Shown here in pieces: positions 1 to 7,948 of a stretch of 40,283 nucleotides of DNA. Numbering within the stretch: position 1 is the first letter of the stretch; each line of letters opens with the position of its first letter. The notes below the pieces were generated by a model. That model ran no database searches. It was given only the letters and a program-made list of their open reading frames with translations, and was not told where the DNA came from. The DNA comes from Clostridiales bacterium (GTDB taxonomy: Bacteria > Bacillota > Clostridia > Oscillospirales > Oscillospiraceae), in NCBI GenBank assembly GCA_012520295.1, contig JAAYOP010000035.1, positions 1 through 40,283 of the forward strand, given 5' to 3'. The position numbers were made by a program, and so were the translations under genes.

Positions 1-203
1 TCTTTGATGAGGCAACCTCCGCAATGGATGAACCCTCCGAGCAGGAGCTCTACACCATGCTCCTTGAAAGGATGAAGGACACAACAATAGTTTCCATAGG
101 ACACCGTTCCTCACTGCAGAAATTCCATGACAGAATTATTGTCGCCGAGCTGCAGCCTGCCGGACACTATGCCTTTGTTGAACAGGAAGCACAAACTGTT
201 TAG
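1..203 (+). CDS. C-terminal fragment of an ABC transporter ATP-binding/permease protein (SbmA/YddA-like)
   Basis: The window opens inside this gene (reading frame begins at base 3) and only the last 66 codons are present. The fragment starts at the Walker B/D-loop motif FDEATSAMDE, followed about 30 residues later by the H-loop region IVSIGHRSSL and FHDRII. This combination (DEATSAMDE, then SIGHRSSLxxFHD) is typical of the YddA/SbmA/ABCD-type fused permease-ATPase family, which moves peptides, vitamin B12-like or fatty-acyl substrates across the membrane. The substrate cannot be judged from the fragment. A strong intrinsic terminator follows 40 bp after the stop, so it ends its own transcription unit and is not linked to the downstream cysteine desulfurase. 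Confidence 0.8.
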   Translation, partial: FDEATSAMDEPSEQELYTMLLERMKDTTIVSIGHRSSLQKFHDRIIVAELQPAGHYAFVEQEAQTV

Positions 204-242
204 TTAAATATGTAAAATATCCAGGCACACTGCTATGACTGT

Positions 243-282
243 CCTTTCCGGTCCTCTTTCCGAAGGCCGGAAAGGATTTTTT
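243..282 (+). terminator. Intrinsic terminator after the ABC fragment
   Basis: A 9-bp perfect stem (CCTTTCCGG at 243-251 with CCGGAAAGG at 267-275) is followed directly by ATTTTTT. It terminates the upstream ABC transporter gene. Confidence 0.9.
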
Positions 283-359
283 ATGCTGTCTCGCAACGCT
301 GATATGTACATAACATTCTTTTAAAAAGGACATTAATAAAAAAGACTATATTTTTATTG

Positions 360-388
360 TTGCATTATGGTAATATATGTGATACTAT
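360..388 (+). promoter_or_regulatory. Predicted sigma-A promoter for the cysteine desulfurase gene
   Basis: TTGCAT (360-365), a 17-nt spacer and TACTAT (383-388), with a TGA extended -10 just upstream. It lies about 90 bp before the chosen start of the desulfurase gene. Seen by eye only. Confidence 0.6.
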
Positions 389-476
389 TATTTTATTCAT
401 AGTACATCAATAGGATTTGTTCAGGCATTTAAGTCCTTTTCAAACAGCAGGACATACACAGCAAACGGAGGTCAAT

Positions 477-1661
477 ATGACAAGAATAGTATATGCTGAT
501 AATGCGGCCACCACTTCACTGTCCAGGCATGCCTTGGAGGAAATGATGCCGTATTTGACTAAAGAATACGGTAACCCTTCGACCGTATATTCCCTTGGAC
601 GAAGTGCAAAAAAAGCGATGGAAAACGCCCGGGCAAAAATAGCTTCCGCGCTCGGCTGCAGACCTGATGAGATATTTATTACCAGTGGTGGAACAGAAGC
701 TGATAATTGGGCTATAAGATCCGCCGCTATAATGAAAAAAGATAAAGGAAAGCATATTATATCTACCGTATTGGAGCATCATGCAGTTTTGCACACACTT
801 AAAAGCCTTGAAAAGGCAGGATATGAGGTGACATATCTGGGTGTGGATTCCGCGGGCAACATTTCTCTTGATGAGCTTAAAAACACCATAAGGCAGGACA
901 CAATCCTCATTACTGTCATAGCCGCAAGCAATGAGATTGGGACTATTATGCCTATTGCCGAAATAGGAGCCCTGGCCCGTGAAAAGGGAATCCTTTTTCA
1001 TACGGATGCAGTTCAGGCCGTCGGTCATATTCCGGTAAACACAGAGGAAATGAAAATTGATTTACTTTCCCTCTCAGCCCATAAGTTCAAGGGACCTAAA
1101 GGCATAGGCGCGCTCTATATAAAAAAAGGTCTGCGGCTGCCGTCAAACATGTACGGGGGCGCACAGGAGCGCGGTCTGCGTTCAGGCACGGAGAATGTGG
1201 CGGGGATAGTGGGAATGGCCGCCGCACTTGAAGAGGCGGTATCGAACATGGACAATAACATAAAGAAAATTTCTGCAATGAGAGATCGTTTAATTGACGG
1301 CCTGCTCAAGATACCGTATACCAGGCTGACCGGCGACCCGGTAAACAGACTTCCGGGTTCTGCTTCATTTGTTTTTGAGTGTATAGAAGGTGAATCAATG
1401 GTTCTATTGTTGGATCAGGCCGGTATCTGCGCCTCTTCCGGCTCAGCCTGTTCTTCCGGTTCTCTTGACCCTTCACACGTGCTGCTGGCAATAGGTCTGC
1501 CTCATGAAGTAGCTCACGGCTCTCTCAGATTGTCTCTCAATGAGGACAATACCGAAGAGGATGTGGATTACATTCTGGAAAAGCTGCCCCCCATTATAAG
1601 CCGCCTTAGGGATATGTCACCCCTCTGGGAAGAAAAAATAAGCGGGAAACCAATAAAATAG
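477..1661 (+). CDS. nifS: Cysteine desulfurase (NifS/IscS family)
   Basis: A PLP enzyme (394 residues) that removes sulfur from L-cysteine and passes it as persulfide to scaffold proteins. Visible motifs are the N-terminal YADNAATT, the AIAASNEIGT-like segment (ITVIAASNEIGTIMP), the PLP-lysine motif SAHKFKGPKG and the persulfide loop CASSGSACSSGS carrying the active-site cysteine, followed by LRLSLN. The open frame extends upstream to 417, but the ATG at 477 has a good GGAGGT at 467-472 and begins exactly at the family N-terminus, so the upstream 20 codons are excluded. The next genes encode an IscU-type scaffold and serine acetyltransferase, so this block links cysteine supply to Fe-S assembly. 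The nifS versus iscS name is arbitrary; nifS is used because the IscU-only neighbourhood resembles the clostridial NifS/NifU arrangement. Confidence 0.95.
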   Translation: MTRIVYADNAATTSLSRHALEEMMPYLTKEYGNPSTVYSLGRSAKKAMENARAKIASALGCRPDEIFITSGGTEADNWAIRSAAIMKKDKGKHIISTVLEHHAVLHTLKSLEKAGYEVTYLGVDSAGNISLDELKNTIRQDTILITVIAASNEIGTIMPIAEIGALAREKGILFHTDAVQAVGHIPVNTEEMKIDLLSLSAHKFKGPKGIGALYIKKGLRLPSNMYGGAQERGLRSGTENVAGIVGMAAALEEAVSNMDNNIKKISAMRDRLIDGLLKIPYTRLTGDPVNRLPGSASFVFECIEGESMVLLLDQAGICASSGSACSSGSLDPSHVLLAIGLPHEVAHGSLRLSLNEDNTEEDVDYILEKLPPIISRLRDMSPLWEEKISGKPIK

Positions 1662-1748
1662 CAGAATATAAATTCGGCGTGCCGCTCGCCGCAAAAGCGG
1701 AAACGAGACAAGCGACAGGAAGCTTAGCTTCTTACTGCAGGAGGTTAA

Positions 1749-1958
1749 ATGCACCATGCATTAATCTGTAATCAGTATAAGCTCCATATATTCAGTATGA
1801 TGCGACAGCTGCTCTATTGCTCCCTTGCTTGTCACGACAGGAGCATATTATGTACTCAGAAAAAGTCATGGATCATTTTAATAATCCCAGAAATGTTGGC
1901 GCATTGGAAGACGCCAACGGAATTGGCCATGTGGGAAACTCAACCTGCGGCGACATAA
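1749..1958 (+). CDS. Possible small leader ORF overlapping iscU, doubtful
   Basis: A 69-codon frame begins with ATG behind a very good SD (AGGAGGT, positions 1739-1745) and overlaps the start of the IscU gene out of frame. The first 38 residues lie before iscU and contain three cysteines (LICNQ, LYCSLAC); the remainder is an out-of-frame reading of iscU and probably carries no function. No family is recognised. It could be a translated leader, a decayed gene remnant, or chance. The strong SD is the only real support. Confidence 0.2.
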   Translation: MHHALICNQYKLHIFSMMRQLLYCSLACHDRSILCTQKKSWIILIIPEMLAHWKTPTELAMWETQPAAT

Positions 1959-2245
1959 TGAAGATATATGTTAAAATAGAAGACGATATTATTAAAGATA
2001 TCAGCTTCAAAACCTTCGGATGCGGAGCCGCTGTGGCCACATCCTCAATGGCAACGGAGATGGTTAAGGGGAAAACAGTCAGGGAAGCACTGAAGCTATC
2101 AAATAAAGCCGTGGCTGAAGCCCTGGATGGCCTCCCCCCGGCTAAAATGCACTGCTCGGTACTGGCAGAGGAAGGAATAAAAGCGGCAATCGAGGATTAC
2201 TTCAAAAGACAGGGCATTGATCCCGCTGCGGTCCTGAAAGAATAG
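1850..2245 (+). CDS. iscU: Fe-S cluster scaffold protein, IscU/NifU N-terminal type
   Basis: A scaffold protein (131 residues) on which [2Fe-2S]/[4Fe-4S] clusters are built from sulfur supplied by the desulfurase encoded upstream. It starts with MYSEKVMDHFNNPRNVG, the usual family N-terminus. It carries the three conserved cysteines in STCGD, FGCGAA and KMHCS, with Asp after the first (CGD) as in IscU-type scaffolds. There is no C-terminal thioredoxin-like NifU domain. The ATG at 1850 is chosen because AGGAG lies at 1838-1842; an in-frame ATG at 1817 has no SD and would add 11 atypical residues. The gene is 188 bp after the desulfurase stop, an unusually wide gap for this pair, and the gap holds an SD-equipped small ORF (1749). 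Serine acetyltransferase follows after 82 bp. Confidence 0.95.
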   Translation: MYSEKVMDHFNNPRNVGALEDANGIGHVGNSTCGDIMKIYVKIEDDIIKDISFKTFGCGAAVATSSMATEMVKGKTVREALKLSNKAVAEALDGLPPAKMHCSVLAEEGIKAAIEDYFKRQGIDPAAVLKE

Positions 2246-2327
2246 TCTGTTGATATGGAGGCTATGGCACGGAGGTATTTGGTTTACCCCAATGCCGTCC
2301 ATGTGTTCTTAGGAAATGGAGGTCAGC

Positions 2328-3209
2328 ATGAACTGCGATTTTAACAAGCTTGTCTCTTCCATTGTGGACAGTTATTCGGAACTGCCTGAATTTCTTCCAA
2401 ACAGGGCAATAATTATTGAAATTATCGACATTCTCAGAAGATTGATCTTCCCTGGATATTTTGAAAAAGAGATTACGGAAATTGCTCATATTGATTACCA
2501 TGTAGGCAGTCTTCTCTCGGAGGTTCAAAGCAAACTTCAGCATCAGATATGCCGTGCGCTGCTGCATGACACAACAATTACCGGCAAGTGTGGAGAGGAC
2601 GCAGAGCAGCGCTCCATAAAAATAACCAACGAATTTCTTAGCAGAATTCCCAAGCTGCGCAAAATTCTCTTAACAGACGTGGATGCGACTCTTGACGGCG
2701 ATCCCGCCGCCCGCAACAGGCACGAAATAATTTTTGCCTATCCCGGCATATTTGCCATATGTGTGTATCGCCTGGCCCATGAGCTTTTTTCTTTGGGAGT
2801 TCCCATGATTCCCAGAATTATGACAGAATATGCCCATAGCATAACCGGCATAGATATCCACCCGGGAGCTGTAATCGGCCACCATTTTTTCATCGATCAC
2901 GGTACCGGTGTAGTAATAGGCGAAACAACCGAGATTGGAAACTATGTGAAAATATATCAGGGCGTTACACTGGGCGCTCTTTCCACCAGGGGAGGGCAAA
3001 GCCTTCAGGGCAAAAAGCGCCATCCCACCCTTGAAGACTATGTAACCGTCTATTCCGCAACCTCGATTTTCGGGGGAGAAACAGTAATTGGCCGGGGAGC
3101 GGTTATTGGCAGCAATGCTTTTATAACAAGCTCCGTAGCCCCCGGCACAAGGGTCAGCATAAAAACACCCGAACACAAGTATATGCAGCTCAATACGAAC
3201 CCTGACTGA
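2328..3209 (+). CDS. cysE: Serine O-acetyltransferase (EpsC/CysE type)
   Basis: Makes O-acetyl-L-serine from serine and acetyl-CoA, the first step of cysteine synthesis (293 residues). The N-terminal half is helical, as in the longer EpsC-type enzymes of anaerobes. The C-terminal half is a left-handed beta-helix with the catalytic region GIDIHPGAVIGHHFFIDHGTG, then VIGETTEIG, KIYQGVTLGA and hexapeptide repeats through GGETVIGRGAVIGSNAFI. The ATG at 2328 is preferred over 2316 because GGAGGT (2318-2323) lies correctly before it, whereas the earlier ATG overlaps the SD. Together with the desulfurase and IscU genes it forms a cysteine-to-Fe-S supply line. No O-acetylserine sulfhydrylase gene is present in the window. 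Confidence 0.95.
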   Translation: MNCDFNKLVSSIVDSYSELPEFLPNRAIIIEIIDILRRLIFPGYFEKEITEIAHIDYHVGSLLSEVQSKLQHQICRALLHDTTITGKCGEDAEQRSIKITNEFLSRIPKLRKILLTDVDATLDGDPAARNRHEIIFAYPGIFAICVYRLAHELFSLGVPMIPRIMTEYAHSITGIDIHPGAVIGHHFFIDHGTGVVIGETTEIGNYVKIYQGVTLGALSTRGGQSLQGKKRHPTLEDYVTVYSATSIFGGETVIGRGAVIGSNAFITSSVAPGTRVSIKTPEHKYMQLNTNPD

Positions 3210-3225
3210 TCAACATAAGTTTTGC

Positions 3226-3266
3226 AAAAAAGCCGCCGTTTCCGGCAGAGAAACGGCGGCTTTTTA
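3226..3266. terminator. Bidirectional terminator between cysE and secDF
   Basis: An 11-bp perfect stem (AGCCGCCGTTT at 3231-3241 with AAACGGCGGCT at 3251-3261) has an A-tract before it and a T-tract after it. It can serve cysE on the plus strand and secDF on the minus strand. Confidence 0.9.
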
Positions 3267-3289
3267 TATTTTTTATTATATTTATAATC

Positions 3290-5479
3290 TCATACTTTTT
3301 CTCTGCGCTTTTTCCACATGGTCCACAGAGGCCCGGCTATACATATGGTCGAATAGCAGCCGGATACCGTTCCCAGCATCATCGGGAGAGCAAATTCTCT
3401 GATGGATTCTATCTCATATATCTGTGCAAAAATAAACGCTACGGTAATTGACATAAACACAGCAATGTTTGTGTTTATGGAACGTGACATGGACTGAGTG
3501 ATACTCACGTCCACCAGTTCATCTATAGGTGCCTTTGACATTATGCTCCTGTTTTCCCGGATACGGTCATATATTACTATCGTATCATTTATTGAGAAGC
3601 CTATGATGGTCAGAATAGCCGCTATAAAAGAGTCGTTTAACGGTATTTTGAATATAACAAAGGTTACCGCCACCACCAGACTGTCAAAGACCAGCGCCAC
3701 TATAGCCATTAGGCCCGCGGAGAAGCCCCCAATATTTCTAAATCTTATGCCCACATATACCAGAATGAGGGCAAACGCCAACCCAATTGCAAGAAGACCG
3801 TTCATTAGGAATTTTTTGCCTATAAAGGGTTCAACGGTAAGGGTTTCGGATATGGTCACAGCGTTGTCGGGAAAAGCCTTCTCAAGAGCCTCGGTCACTG
3901 CCTCCTGCTCATAGGAGGTAATAGCTTCATTTCCTGCCAGACTGACAGTTAAAATCTGTTCGCTTCTGGCGAAATTGGTCTGAAGCTGGCAGAGGACCGA
4001 TTTCCCGATAGCTGCATCGACAGCATCCTCAGCCTCTTCCGCGTCTATCGTCCCCGAATATGTGTATTTCAGTATGGTCCCACCCTTAAACTGGATGTCC
4101 ATCTGCACACCGTTTATAAAAGAAGCCAGTACCCCCGACAGTAAAACCAATAGGGATATGGCAAAAAACAGATATCTTTTCCTGAAAAAGTTGATTCTTT
4201 TGCTGCTCCTATCGAATGCTTTCGTCGACATAAAAAGGCGCGGTTTTCTGAGACTTTCAAATGCGGTCAGCGAGCGCATCATGAGTCTGGATGCCGTGAC
4301 GCCTGCTACAAAGTTCATAATAACACCGCAGACCAGTGTATATCCAAATGACAATATGGATCCGGAACCAAGTAGTAGCAGAATAACGCCAACGATGATT
4401 ACGGTGATATTCCCGTCAAAAACCGAAGAAAACGCCCTGTGAAAACCGGAATCTATGGCGGCAGTAATTGTCCGTCCCGCTCTCAGCTCTTCTCTTATTC
4501 TCTCAGACGTAATTACATTGGCATCCACGCCCATTCCGATTGACAGTATTACACCGGCAATACCGGGCAAGGTAAGAGTAAACTGGGGCACGGACAGAGC
4601 CAGCAGCTGACCTACCACCTGCAAAACGAGGGCTATGCAGGCAACAATGCCGGAAAGCCTGTAATAGATAATCATAAACAGGCAGACCAGAGCAAATGCC
4701 AAAATCCCTGCCCTTACCATCACTGACAGGGCATTTGCCCCAAGTGTTGCACTTATAATATTGCAGTTTTTGACGATCATTGAAAACGGTAAAGACCCTG
4801 AATTAATCTTGTCCGACAGAGCCTTGCAATCTGAAAGAGAGCCTGCGCCCGTTATAATCGCATTGCCGTCTGTTATTGGTTCGTCCACTATTGGCGATGA
4901 AATCTCGGTCTCATCCATATAAATAGACAGTGGTTCTCTATTAACGGCAAGTTCTTTTGTCGCCTCCGCAAATTTCACTTTTCCCTCTTCCGTCAGCTTC
5001 AGGACAACAACAGGTGCGGCAGTACTCGGGTTTATAGTCGCATAGCTCTCCGCAACATCAGTGCCCTCCAGAACAATATTTCCCTTTGGGTCCCTGAAGG
5101 TGAGCATCGCGGTCTCACCCAGTTCGGAAACAGCTTTTTGGGGGTCAAAATCGGTTTCGTCGGATCTCCAGGGAAACCTTACGATAATTTTCCCGCCCGA
5201 TTTGTCCACTGTCACATCCCTATCGGAGATATTTGCCGCATCCATACGGGTTTCAATAATTGCCCGTGCCGCATTAAGCTCCGTTTCAGTCGGCATCCTG
5301 TCCAGGTCCCTGGGCTCGTATGTGGCCTCCACTCCGCCCCGAATATCAATGCCAAAGCGAATTTGTGTTGCCCCTTTCAATTCGGTACTTCCTATTGTAA
5401 GGCCGAACAGGGATATAAACAGCAGTAAGGCCGTGAAAAACACTACAATAAAAAAAGTTTTTTTGGAATATCTTCGCAT
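3290..5479 (-). CDS. secDF: Protein translocase subunit SecDF (fused)
   Basis: A single 729-residue polypeptide joining SecD (about residues 1-395) and SecF (about 425-729), the proton-driven membrane accessory of the Sec translocon that helps pull secreted proteins out. Visible features are an N-terminal membrane segment (FFIVVFFTALLLFISLFGL), the SecD signature FGIDIRGGVEATY, the SecD membrane motif GIGMGVDANVITSERIREE with its conserved Asp, and the SecF motifs MDIQFKGGTI and GFSINDTIVIYDRIREN. Fusion of the two subunits is common in Firmicutes. The start ATG is preceded by CGGAGGAG. The gene stands alone between a terminator and a 362-bp upstream gap that carries a repeat copy. Confidence 0.97.
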   Translation of the reverse strand: MRRYSKKTFFIVVFFTALLLFISLFGLTIGSTELKGATQIRFGIDIRGGVEATYEPRDLDRMPTETELNAARAIIETRMDAANISDRDVTVDKSGGKIIVRFPWRSDETDFDPQKAVSELGETAMLTFRDPKGNIVLEGTDVAESYATINPSTAAPVVVLKLTEEGKVKFAEATKELAVNREPLSIYMDETEISSPIVDEPITDGNAIITGAGSLSDCKALSDKINSGSLPFSMIVKNCNIISATLGANALSVMVRAGILAFALVCLFMIIYYRLSGIVACIALVLQVVGQLLALSVPQFTLTLPGIAGVILSIGMGVDANVITSERIREELRAGRTITAAIDSGFHRAFSSVFDGNITVIIVGVILLLLGSGSILSFGYTLVCGVIMNFVAGVTASRLMMRSLTAFESLRKPRLFMSTKAFDRSSKRINFFRKRYLFFAISLLVLLSGVLASFINGVQMDIQFKGGTILKYTYSGTIDAEEAEDAVDAAIGKSVLCQLQTNFARSEQILTVSLAGNEAITSYEQEAVTEALEKAFPDNAVTISETLTVEPFIGKKFLMNGLLAIGLAFALILVYVGIRFRNIGGFSAGLMAIVALVFDSLVVAVTFVIFKIPLNDSFIAAILTIIGFSINDTIVIYDRIRENRSIMSKAPIDELVDVSITQSMSRSINTNIAVFMSITVAFIFAQIYEIESIREFALPMMLGTVSGCYSTICIAGPLWTMWKKRREKV

Positions 5480-5550
5480 TTATGCTCCTCCGTAAAACCA
5501 TCGTCAAAATTTGCCGTTGATAGAAACTGCGGTATGTCTTTTACTGCTTC

Positions 5551-5579
5551 ATTATTGCTGAAGTTGTGATATGTGTAAA
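5551..5579 (-). promoter_or_regulatory. Predicted promoter for secDF
   Basis: On the minus strand TTTACA (5579-5574), a 17-nt spacer and AATAAT (5556-5551) stand about 70 bp before the secDF start. The rest of the 5480-5841 gap holds the repeat at 5671-5737 and the hairpin at 5794-5831; nothing else was recognised. Confidence 0.4.
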
Positions 5580-5670
5580 AAGGCGGGTAATCTTCCACGT
5601 CTATCCGTCCGGGGGTTTTAAAACATTAATATATTATCTGTTTTTCTGCTACATATCAAGGGATAGTTTG

Positions 5671-5737
5671 AATTAATGTCCACTGAACAAATGCTTTCGC
5701 ATTATGCATTTGGTTGCGCTGCAGGCAGGCATTTAAT
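5671..5737. repeat. Short dispersed repeat, internally deleted copy (copy D)
   Basis: The left end AATTAATGTCCACTGAACA (5671-5689) is identical over 19 bases to the reverse complement of the right end of the element at 40066-40213. The right end (CAGGCAGGCATTTAAT) corresponds to that element's other terminus (ATTAATGCCTG, reversed) with a few changes. The copy is 67 bp long against 148 bp for the larger one, so it looks like an internally deleted relative in the opposite orientation. Confidence 0.6.
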
Positions 5738-5793
5738 ATGCTGTGGTTTGAGATACAGCTCAGGACCGATTTAAACAAATCACCGGCAATTTG

Positions 5794-5831
5794 GGGCTGT
5801 TGCATAATAGGTGCAGATTATACAACAGCCC
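5794..5831 (-). terminator. Hairpin after the GH67 gene
   Basis: GGGCTGTTG (5794-5802) pairs with CAACAGCCC (5823-5831) and the stem continues with ATAAT/ATTAT across one mismatch. It lies 10 bp past the GH67 stop. A T-tract is lacking on the minus strand, so it may be a 3' protective hairpin or a weak terminator. Confidence 0.5.
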
Positions 5832-5841
5832 TGTTATTTTA

Positions 5842-7893
5842 TCAGCGGTATATTTTCCTGTTATGAATATCATCAATTCCCGTCTTGCGGTAGAAATATG
5901 TGTTTATGACATCCCTCCACTCGGCCGCGCTTTCAACTTGATGTTCAAATCTCCGGAGAGCCTCGTCATAGATATCATCGCTGACAAGCTCTTTAAGGGT
6001 TTTCCACTTATCCAGAAGCTCTTTTGCTCTTTCCGCTCCCTCGAAATGAGTATCGTAAATATGAGCTATTACTGTTTTCCCTGATTTTAAAACATGCTCG
6101 TATGATACATGATGAAAAAACAGCAAAAGCTCGTCTGGACAGGTTTCTATGTTTTCATACATACCGGCAACAGGCTCATGATACTGGCTTGTAAAACCCG
6201 TACCTGTTGCCTGAGTCCTGTCTACTCCGATACAGGAGCGGTCCGCATAATGGTATGTGCCCCACTGGGAGTATTCGTACCCGTCAACATCGGGCCCATA
6301 ATGAAAACCCGGCTTCACCATCCAGCCAACTCCCAGCGGCGCCGTATACATCTCATATATCTCTCTGGAATCCAGCAGCATTGGAACCAGTGTTTCCATA
6401 ATAGGCGCATTGTGTCCAAAGGTCAGAGCGACCCATTGGCGGGCAATATCCTCACTGGATAAGGCCGTGTTCCAGGCCAGCCTTCCAAAACCAAACAGAT
6501 TAGCCTGAGCCAGTGGATGACCACACCAGTTATTATCATCCCCCACATTTGATACGCCTGCCATACCGCCGTGCTTAAGGCCGAAGAGAGAACCGTCCAC
6601 AACGCGCGACACTGTCGAGCCTTCGCCTTTTGTAAAGGTATCAAAATCCAGTGTCTCCTTCCACATAGGAACCAGATAGCACAGATGCTTCTGCTGTCCG
6701 GTATATTCCTGGGTAATCTGAAACTCAACGGCAACATTTGTCTTCGGCAGTGCTCCGAACAGAGGCGATACCGGTTCCCTAATCTGAAAATCCATTGGCC
6801 CGTTTTTTATCTGCAACACTACGTTTTCGTCAAATTTTCCATCCAAAGGCTTGAAATTGTCATAGGCAGCCCTGGCCCGATCAACCGCCCTGTCCCGCCA
6901 GTCAAGATGGCAATCATACACAAAACATCTCCATATGACCAAACCGCCATAGGGCCTGAGGGCCCTTGCAAGCATATTGGCCCCCTGGGAATGGTCCCGT
7001 CTGTATGTAAACGGACCCGGCCGGTTTTCCGAATCGGCTTTTACAAGAAAACCCCCGAAATCAGGAATATGGGCATATATTTTGCCGGCTGTTTCCTCCC
7101 ACCAGCGTATAACTCCCTCATCAAGGGGATCCGCTGTATCAAGCCCGTCAATTTCAACAGGCGCAGCGAAATTTATGCTTAAAAACAATTTTATCCCATA
7201 ATCGCTGAATATTCCGGCAAGCTCGGCTATTTGGGGAAGATACTTTTCGGTGATGAGAAATGTCTCCTGTTTATGGACGTTCACATTGTTGATACTTATG
7301 CCGTTGACGGACACTGAGGCAAGGAGCCGCGCATAGTCTCTAATACGGTCGTAATCCGTTGTGATATTATTGTCTTTAAAAAAAATGGATTTCCCCGCAT
7401 AGCCCCGCTCTATGTCACCGCTCATATTATCCCAGTGCTCTATCATACGCATTTCCACGCTCCTGCTCCGGGAAACTTCCGCCTGTGAAATACTCTTCCC
7501 CAGCCCTATACCGAAAAGCAGCTCAAAAACTCCGTAAAGTACGCCGTTTTCGTCCGCGCCAGCTATTTCTATTTCATTCCCTCCTGCATGGACCCGTATT
7601 TCAAAACCTTCAGGCCCCAGAGTATCAAGAAGCTCTCCGTCCAGACGCAGGGTGATATGGGTAGAATCAGGCTTTGCCGGTAATACAGGAGCATCTGTAC
7701 CGAACATCTCCTTCGCCGCCCGGACAAGCTCATTGGCAGCCGTTCTTATTACCCTCCCATGCCCTTTCAAAACAATGGCGGAGAAAAACTTTTCATATTC
7801 CGTGGCAGCTTTATTATCACAGGATATATAATCTGCGTATCTAAGCCAACATCCGTACCCCTTTGTATGCCGGTTCAGCTTTGCATTCGGCAT
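5842..7893 (-). CDS. aguA: Alpha-glucuronidase, glycoside hydrolase family 67
   Basis: Removes 4-O-methyl-glucuronic acid from the non-reducing end of short xylo-oligosaccharides. The protein has 683 residues, the usual size for GH67. The N-terminal domain (about 1-135) has the family start GYGCWLRY and [13 protein letters not shown]. The TIM-barrel section contains [19 protein letters not shown], the acidic cluster [16 protein letters not shown] and the segment from [20 protein letters not shown], which hold the expected acid and base residues. The C-terminal helical part contains [18 protein letters not shown]. There is no signal peptide, so the enzyme is cytoplasmic. The frame can begin at GTG 7902, but ATG 7893 is properly spaced from GGGAGG. 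It is the last gene of a minus-strand set with the GH3 enzyme (55 bp upstream) and an acetylesterase, which fits complete breakdown of decorated xylo-oligosaccharides. Confidence 0.93.
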   Translation of the reverse strand: MPNAKLNRHTKGYGCWLRYADYISCDNKAATEYEKFFSAIVLKGHGRVIRTAANELVRAAKEMFGTDAPVLPAKPDSTHITLRLDGELLDTLGPEGFEIRVHAGGNEIEIAGADENGVLYGVFELLFGIGLGKSISQAEVSRSRSVEMRMIEHWDNMSGDIERGYAGKSIFFKDNNITTDYDRIRDYARLLASVSVNGISINNVNVHKQETFLITEKYLPQIAELAGIFSDYGIKLFLSINFAAPVEIDGLDTADPLDEGVIRWWEETAGKIYAHIPDFGGFLVKADSENRPGPFTYRRDHSQGANMLARALRPYGGLVIWRCFVYDCHLDWRDRAVDRARAAYDNFKPLDGKFDENVVLQIKNGPMDFQIREPVSPLFGALPKTNVAVEFQITQEYTGQQKHLCYLVPMWKETLDFDTFTKGEGSTVSRVVDGSLFGLKHGGMAGVSNVGDDNNWCGHPLAQANLFGFGRLAWNTALSSEDIARQWVALTFGHNAPIMETLVPMLLDSREIYEMYTAPLGVGWMVKPGFHYGPDVDGYEYSQWGTYHYADRSCIGVDRTQATGTGFTSQYHEPVAGMYENIETCPDELLLFFHHVSYEHVLKSGKTVIAHIYDTHFEGAERAKELLDKWKTLKELVSDDIYDEALRRFEHQVESAAEWRDVINTYFYRKTGIDDIHNRKIYR

Positions 7894-7948
7894 TATGCGC
7901 ACCTCCCAATAGAACAGATTTTTCGGAAACTGTACATCCCATGATTTT

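Noticed and set aside
3498-4442. Long plus-strand frames opposite secDF
   Set aside because: They are antisense shadows of a well-supported SecDF coding sequence.
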